IMG/VR virus record: IMGVR_UViG_3300042121_000052
Span: 1-40,527 of that record
Source: a virus
Strand: one strand, 5' to 3'
DNA length: 40,527 nucleotides
Below the pieces are notes generated by a model. The model was not told the DNA's origin. It saw only the letters and a list, made by a program, of their open reading frames with translations, and did no database searches. Position numbers and translations under genes: made by a program. Positions 37,173-40,527 of this stretch are shown piece by piece; the stretch's first letter is position 1; each line of letters opens with the position of its first letter.

Positions 37173-37621
37173 AAACGGCGGACGAAGGGGCCCTCGAGCT
37201 GGGCCGGCGGCTGGTGGAGCTGCGGGGGAGCCGGTCGCAAGAGTCGATAGCCAAGGCCATGCGGGACCGGGGCTGGAAGTGGTCACAGGCGGCGGTGTGG
37301 GGTGTCGAAACCGGGCAGCGGCACCTGAAGCTCCAGGAAGCGGAGGACCTGGCCGCGGTCCTGCGGGTGAACCTCGGGGAACTGCTCGGCACCGGGCAAC
37401 GGGTCCTGCCCGTTCCCGGGGTGGACGTGCACGCGTCCCCGGAAGCGGAGGAACGCGCCGCGGCGAAGGCGGACAATCCGGCCCTGGCGACGGAAACAAT
37501 CGACACGGCCGAACGCCGCAACAGGCAGGGCTGGCCCTGGCCGGTGTCCGGTGACGCGACGGCCCTGCTGGAGCCGGGCAAGATTCCCTGGGGGGTGAAA
37601 CGACGTGGCAGGATCAAATGA
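37169..37621 (+). CDS. XRE-family helix-turn-helix protein
   Basis: 150 residues. HTH at residues 8-70: LGRRLVELRGSRSQESIAKAMRDRGWKWSQAAVWGVETGQRHLKLQEAEDLAAVLRVNLGELLG, a variant with a longer turn. The rest (EAEERAAAKADNPALATETID...) is charged and the end PWPVSGDATALLEPGKIPWG is unusual. Probably an early transcription regulator. ATG 37169 overlaps the previous stop. Confidence 0.8.
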   Translation: MKTADEGALELGRRLVELRGSRSQESIAKAMRDRGWKWSQAAVWGVETGQRHLKLQEAEDLAAVLRVNLGELLGTGQRVLPVPGVDVHASPEAEERAAAKADNPALATETIDTAERRNRQGWPWPVSGDATALLEPGKIPWGVKRRGRIK

Positions 37622-37823
37622 ACGGCCCCGCCGGGTGCTGGTGGACTCGATCGCCGCGGCGGTGGCGGTGGACCGGCCCGAATCCACGATTCGGCGCTGG
37701 GCCCACGAGGGCCGGTTCGTCCGGAAGGGCGCAGACAAGCGCGGCCGGGCATTGTATGACCTGGCGGACGTGTACCGGGTGGCCGCGGCCCTGCGGTACC
37801 CGGAAGGGAAGGCGGGACGATGA
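37605..37823 (+). CDS. MerR/AlpA-like helix-turn-helix protein
   Basis: 72 residues: VLVDSIAAAVAVDRPESTIRRWAHEGRFVRKGADKRGRALYDLADVYRVAAAL is a winged HTH ('aa..l.v...tir.W...G.l...g.d..gr.lyd..dv'). GTG 37605 overlaps the XRE gene by 17 bases and its stop overlaps the next gene by 4. Such small proteins often regulate phage early genes. Confidence 0.78.
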   Translation: MAGSNERPRRVLVDSIAAAVAVDRPESTIRRWAHEGRFVRKGADKRGRALYDLADVYRVAAALRYPEGKAGR

Positions 37824-38077
37824 CGGCCTGGACGTACGACGATTGCTTTTGCACGGAGGCCGCTATCGTGCTGGGCTGCCCCATCCACGACGCGTCCGCG
37901 CGGCCGCCGCAACGGTTGCCGGTGTTCTCGCCGGACTGCCGGGACGGGAACCACCACAAGTGCGACGGCGCCGCGTGGGACCTGAACACGGACGCGCTGG
38001 CCCCGTGCGGCTGCGTCTGCCACGAGTACGACGTGTCGGAAGCTGAGCGGGTCGAATGTCCGGACTGCTGGACGTGA
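37820..38077 (+). CDS. Cys/His-rich zinc-binding protein
   Basis: 85 residues with many Cys and His: DCFCTEAAIVLGCPIHD, DCRDGNHHKCDGAAW, CGCVCHEYD, ECPDCW. The 'HxxCdG.aWd......pC.C.CH' pattern is common in small actinophage proteins. It should bind one or two zinc ions. ATG 37820 overlaps the HTH gene stop. Confidence 0.75.
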   Translation: MTAWTYDDCFCTEAAIVLGCPIHDASARPPQRLPVFSPDCRDGNHHKCDGAAWDLNTDALAPCGCVCHEYDVSEAERVECPDCWT

Positions 38078-38220
38078 GGACGTGCCGGCACTGCGGCTGG
38101 CCGATTGAATGGCTGGGCGTGATGTGGGGCCACGTGCACGGCCCCGGACACTACCTGAACCGGTGCCGTCCGGAGGACTCCGGGAAACCGTACGGCCTGG
38201 AGGCCGAACCGTGCGACTAG
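38074..38220 (+). CDS. Small zinc-binding protein
   Basis: 48 residues: VRTCRHCGWPIEWLGVMWGHVHGP then GHYLNRCRPED, a CxxC plus H/C site pattern ('C..C..pi......W.H......rC'). GTG 38074 overlaps the previous stop (GTGA); ATG 38056 would add six residues. Tight coupling and the conserved metal site support it although it is short. Confidence 0.62.
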   Translation: MRTCRHCGWPIEWLGVMWGHVHGPGHYLNRCRPEDSGKPYGLEAEPCD

Positions 38221-38335
38221 CGATCGCGGACCCGCCCTATCTGGGCCGGGCCGCGCGCTGGTACGGGCCGGCCGCGCCGCGGAATGGGATGACCCGGCCC
38301 GGCACACTGCCCTGGTCGCGCTGGGCTGGGCCTGA
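38211..38335 (+). pseudogene. Remnant of an MT-A70-like adenine methyltransferase
   Basis: GTG 38211 begins VRLAIADPPYLGRAARWYGPA, the usual N terminus of a small phage adenine methyltransferase (DPPY motif). After about 24 codons the expected continuation moves to another frame: bases 38282-38332 read EWDDPARHTALVALGWA, then TGA at 38333. The rest of the enzyme is missing and a different gene starts at 38354. So this looks like a frameshifted and deleted copy. A separate complete methyltransferase exists at 30547-31977. Confidence 0.6.
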
Positions 38336-38353
38336 CCGGATACCCTTGTCACT

Positions 38354-38728
38354 ATGTGGCCGCTGTATTACGACTGGGACGGGCAACCCATCACAATGGA
38401 ACAGTGGTCGGCGCTGCGCAAGGCCGGCGGCATTCACGTGGGCCTGACCCGGCTGGGGCAGCTCGGCGACGTCTCCACGGTCTGGCTTGGCCTGGACCAC
38501 GGGTACCCGGCACCGTGGGGCAACGACGAACGGCCGGTGATCTTCGAGACCATGGTTTTCGGCGGTCCCCTCGCCGGCGAAATGGTCCGCTACACGAGCC
38601 GGGAAGAGGCCAAGTTCGGGCACGACTTCATGGTCATGCGCCTAACGAACCTCGCCGGAGAACCGGAGCGGGCCCCGTCGCTGATCCATAACGGCGGGAA
38701 ACCGCGCGGCCGCGGATACCGGCGCTAG
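38354..38728 (+). CDS. Conserved phage protein, unknown
   Basis: 124 residues. PLYYDWDGQPITMEQWSAL, VSTVWLGLDHGYP, RPVIFETMVFGG and SREEAKFGHDFMV belong to a protein common in actinophages ('...yd..G.pi...eW..l......v..t......vSTVwlGldh.......p.ifEtmvfgg'). Function not known to me. ATG 38354. It converges with the minus-strand gene ending at 38725, with a 4-base overlap. Confidence 0.8.
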   Translation: MWPLYYDWDGQPITMEQWSALRKAGGIHVGLTRLGQLGDVSTVWLGLDHGYPAPWGNDERPVIFETMVFGGPLAGEMVRYTSREEAKFGHDFMVMRLTNLAGEPERAPSLIHNGGKPRGRGYRR

Positions 38729-38910
38729 TCCTCGGAGGACGGGAACGGCACCTTCGCCGGGTCGCGGCGGATGTAGATTCCGGCCACGGTAGGCTCGCCG
38801 CATTCGCAGCACTGCTTGGCGGGCTCGGTCGGGAGGGCGAAGCGGACCGGCAGGCGGCCGGGGTTCTCAGCGAACCAGCACCGCTCGCAAAACGGCTGGG
38901 TCCAGCTCAC
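38725..38910 (-). CDS. Small zinc-binding conserved phage protein
   Basis: 61 residues: PFCERCWFAENPG..PVRF, CCECGEPTVAGIYIRRDPAKVPFP. Two CxxC pairs form a zinc ribbon; 'CerCW........pvr.......CC.CG..t..GIyvR.dP..v.fP' is a frequent small protein in actinophages. Start 38910 overlaps the upstream gene stop. Role unknown. Confidence 0.8.
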   Translation of the reverse strand: MSWTQPFCERCWFAENPGRLPVRFALPTEPAKQCCECGEPTVAGIYIRRDPAKVPFPSSED

Positions 38911-39074
38911 GGTTTGCGATCTGCGGACGGCGGGCGCAGGAGAACGGCTAACCGGTCGCGCTGCTCCGGCGTTAGCGGCGGGGCCTCGGCAATGACGCGC
39001 TGAATGTAGGCGTCAAGCTTGGCGGCGGCAAGGTTGCGGCGGGCCTTGGCGATTTGCTCGGCGTCGGTCGTCAT
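38907..39074 (-). CDS. Small helical protein, unknown
   Basis: 55 residues: MTTDAEQIAKARRNLAAAKLDAYIQRVIAEAPPLTPEQRDRLAVLLRPPSADRKP. Two helices, the second with a 'pplt.eqr..la.ll' pattern often found in short actinophage proteins. ATG 39074 overlaps the upstream stop by 4 bases, and its stop overlaps the next gene, both signs of coupling. Confidence 0.7.
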   Translation of the reverse strand: MTTDAEQIAKARRNLAAAKLDAYIQRVIAEAPPLTPEQRDRLAVLLRPPSADRKP

Positions 39075-39415
39075 AGGACGAGTATTTCGAGGGCGCGCAG
39101 CACCGCACACCCGGCACACACGAACGACACAAGCGCGCAAACCAGCACGATACGCATGGACCGCCGGATGCGGGCCCGGTCCTTGCGCATAGTGGCCAGT
39201 AGTTCCTCGGCCTCGGCCAGGGCTTCGGCAGGCAGCGGGGGCGGGCCCTCGGCGATCGCCACGAGGCCGTTTCCGTACTGGTAGGTGCAGGGTCCGTCGT
39301 GTCCGGGGTCGCGGCGGCACGGCCCGAGATGGGCCAGTGGCCCGGGGGCGAGCTTCCCGCAGGAGACGACGCCGTACTCGGGGGCCGGGCGCTGGGGCTC
39401 AGTGCTTCGGGGCAA
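39071..39415 (-). CDS. Protein with C-terminal membrane helix
   Basis: 114 residues: a Cys/His-containing N terminus (SCGKLAPGPLAHLGPCRRDPGHDGPCTY), a helical middle (AEALAEAEELLATMRKDRARIRRSMR), and a C-terminal membrane segment IVLVCALVSFVCAGCAVLRAL. The start is TTG 39415, with AAGGA about 10 bases upstream. It overlaps the upstream gene by 17 bases. Function unknown. Confidence 0.65.
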   Translation of the reverse strand: MPRSTEPQRPAPEYGVVSCGKLAPGPLAHLGPCRRDPGHDGPCTYQYGNGLVAIAEGPPPLPAEALAEAEELLATMRKDRARIRRSMRIVLVCALVSFVCAGCAVLRALEILVL

Positions 39416-39614
39416 GGTGGATCCGTCCTTCGGGTATGCCCAAGCCTCTTAGGTGCTCGCCTATCTGGTGGGCGGCCGGGTCACACTTCCAGACGGAGTC
39501 CGCGCCGCATCCGGCGCACTGGTGGCCGTCGTTGTCCGGGTCGTCCCATTCGTGGTCCGGCCAGGGCAGGTTGCACGGGTTGGGCTGGGAAGTGATCACG
39601 GGTTCTACAGCCAT
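39399..39614 (-). CDS. Small zinc-binding protein
   Basis: 71 residues with DGHQCAGCGADSVWKCDPAAHQIGEH, a CxxC and C/H pattern, after an acidic DHEWDDPDND stretch. ATG 39614 overlaps the gene upstream by 10 bases. One of several small zinc proteins of this phage; role unknown. Confidence 0.7.
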   Translation of the reverse strand: MAVEPVITSQPNPCNLPWPDHEWDDPDNDGHQCAGCGADSVWKCDPAAHQIGEHLRGLGIPEGRIHLAPKH

Positions 39615-39856
39615 AGCCAGTGGGTGTTGACCCAGTTGACCCGGTCCGGCTGGAGCATGAGGAGCCCGGCGTACGCCTGGGCGCGGCCGTTCACGTCGGC
39701 CAATGCCTCGGACTGCGTGCCGCTATCGGTGGCGCGGGACCATTGCGGTTCCGTCAAGGCGAACACGCGCCGGTGTTCGTCCATGGCCTGGCCGGGCACG
39801 AGTCCGGCGGTCACTTCCACCATGAGGCGGGCACGGACGGTTTCTTCCTGCGGCAT
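39605..39856 (-). CDS. Small protein, unknown
   Basis: 83 residues: ETVRARLMVEVTAGLVPGQAMDEHRRVFALTEPQWSRATDSGTQSEALADVNGRAQAYAGLLML then VNWVNTHWLWL. ATG 39856 is chosen for AGGAAGGAA upstream. First gene of the short leftward set 39856-38725; a possible -10 TAGAGT lies at about 39893-39898 on the minus strand. No family recognised. Confidence 0.7.
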   Translation of the reverse strand: MPQEETVRARLMVEVTAGLVPGQAMDEHRRVFALTEPQWSRATDSGTQSEALADVNGRAQAYAGLLMLQPDRVNWVNTHWLWL

Positions 39857-40187
39857 TTGCGGGTTCCTTCCTGGGGGTGTCTGGACCCGGCTCACTCTAC
39901 CCGGGCACACGGCACGCGTCCCGGTTATTGCGAACGTTCCGCGCGTCCACCTTGACTAGACGACAGGGGTGCTGAACACTGGGGGGCAGGTGGCATACGT
40001 GTCGCCAGGTCCCCGGGTGGCTTGGGTTTCGCGGTTCGTCGTCCCCCATCGATGCACCTCTCACAACCTCTCTGATCCCGGGGACCGACCCCAGTAACCG
40101 GGGGCAGGGCATCCCACAACAAACCGTTCTGGCTGGGCCGGGTGGGACCCTGCCCGCCGGGAGGCGGAGGCGCGGGGGTGACGGCGC
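39857..40187. other. Intergenic regulatory region between leftward cluster and HNH gene
   Basis: About 330 bases without a gene. It should carry a leftward promoter for 39856 and sequences upstream of the HNH gene. It holds a TAGAC half-site (39957-39961, within TTGACTAGAC) and a long hairpin at 40102-40155. I see no tRNA or repeat array. Confidence 0.5.
40102..40155. other. Long hairpin upstream of HNH gene
   Basis: GGGCAGGG-CA-TCCCAC (40102-40117) pairs with GTGGGACCCTGCCC (40142-40155): 14 pairs, perfect except for a two-base CA bulge, around a 24-base loop. No T-run follows. It could be a terminator for transcription arriving from the early region or part of the packaging region. Confidence 0.5.
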
Positions 40188-40472
40188 ATGGCGGGTGAGG
40201 TCAACGCGCGGCGCACCAAACGGCAGAAGCGGCAGGCCGCGGAGCTGCGGGCCCGCCACGATCCCTGCTGGCTGTGCGGGCAACCCATCGACTACACACT
40301 GCCCTCCGATCACGACTGGGCGTTCTCGGTCGATCACATCAAACCGTGGTCCACGCACCCGGAACTGCGGGAGGACCCGGGCAACCTCGCCGCCGCGCAC
40401 TCCCTGTGCAACAAACGACGCGGCAACAAACCGCCGCCCCTGGGCCTCGGGCTGCTCTCACGGAACTGGTGA
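40188..40472 (+). CDS. HNH endonuclease (packaging-associated)
   Basis: 94 residues. A basic N terminus (RRTKRQKRQAAELRARH), then CWLCGQPID, FSVDHIKPWSTHP, NLAAAHSLCNKRRGNK: the HNH fold with a zinc-binding CxxC...CN pair and the DH..P catalytic strand. In cos-type phages with HK97-like packaging, an HNH protein next to terminase is needed for cutting at cos. ATG 40188 with GGCGGAGGCG upstream. Its last 72 bases are duplicated at the window start. Confidence 0.93.
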   Translation: MAGEVNARRTKRQKRQAAELRARHDPCWLCGQPIDYTLPSDHDWAFSVDHIKPWSTHPELREDPGNLAAAHSLCNKRRGNKPPPLGLGLLSRNW

Positions 40473-40526
40473 GCGTCCCCCCGGGGGTAAGGGGGTCTGA
40501 ATCTCTGGGGGTGTGCCGGGGGACCC
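40401..40526. repeat. Terminal redundancy, right copy
   Basis: Identical to bases 1-126. It contains the end of the HNH gene and the first part of the candidate packaging region. The last base of the window (A at 40527) does not match base 127 (G). Confidence 0.85.
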
Positions 40527-40527
40527 A

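Noticed and set aside
38109-38210. Open + frame upstream of the methyltransferase relic and its continuation to 38447
   Set aside because: It overlaps a small zinc-binding gene in another frame, and beyond 38282 the methyltransferase-like residues are in a different frame.
1-40527. CRISPR array
   Set aside because: No direct repeats of 24-40 bases with regular unique spacers were seen; the only regular arrays have an 8-base period.

Overview
This window is an essentially complete genome of a temperate, long-tailed (siphovirus-type) phage of a high-GC actinobacterium. Bases 40401-40526 repeat bases 1-126 exactly, so the sequence closes into a circle of about 40.4 kb. The base composition, frequent GTG starts, ATGA/GTGA gene overlaps, Lsr2-like and actinophage-style genes point to an actinobacterial host. 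A member of the Micrococcales such as Arthrobacter is my guess, but the host cannot be fixed from sequence alone.

Left, rightward half (about 40.2 kb through the circle join to 20.3 kb): HNH nuclease, packaging region, small and large terminase, portal-MuF fusion, HK97-type prohead protease and major capsid, head-tail connectors, major tail protein, tail chaperones joined by a -1 frameshift, tape measure with an M23 peptidase domain, minor tail proteins, an SGNH-hydrolase tail protein, membrane proteins, amidase endolysin and holin. A strong bidirectional terminator near 20.5 kb ends this late block.

Central leftward block (25.5 to 20.3 kb): immunity-type repressor, a gene-poor stretch that probably encodes a small structured RNA, a ParA ATPase with a ribbon-helix-helix ParB-like partner, several small unknowns, an HTH protein, an Lsr2-like protein and an AlpA-like HTH protein. 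No integrase is present anywhere. With parAB flanked by 8-bp-phased repeats, this says the prophage is kept as a plasmid (a phage-plasmid).

Right, rightward early block (25.7 to 38.7 kb): Cro-like protein, YqaJ nuclease and RecT recombinase, a two-ORF cytosine-5 methyltransferase, RusA, a replication initiator with internal repeats, an amino-methyltransferase, a helicase-loader-like protein, SSB, an Arr-like ADP-ribosyltransferase candidate, a PLD-like protein, a second P27-type TerS-like protein, HTH regulators and many small zinc-binding proteins. A short leftward cluster of small genes (39.9 to 38.7 kb) closes the circle.

Main discoveries: (1) an uninterrupted run of about 15 units of 8 bp (core RCGTG) between terminase and portal, matching the repeats around parAB 21 kb away: a candidate distant third partition site; (2) a family of 17-bp operators GTCTA-N7-TAGAC at the repressor/Cro region and two early promoters; (3) a probable structured small RNA between repressor and parA; (4) two interleaved perfect inverted repeats that could form a pseudoknot after the major tail gene; (5) a natural two-subunit C5 methyltransferase whose second ORF starts inside the first.
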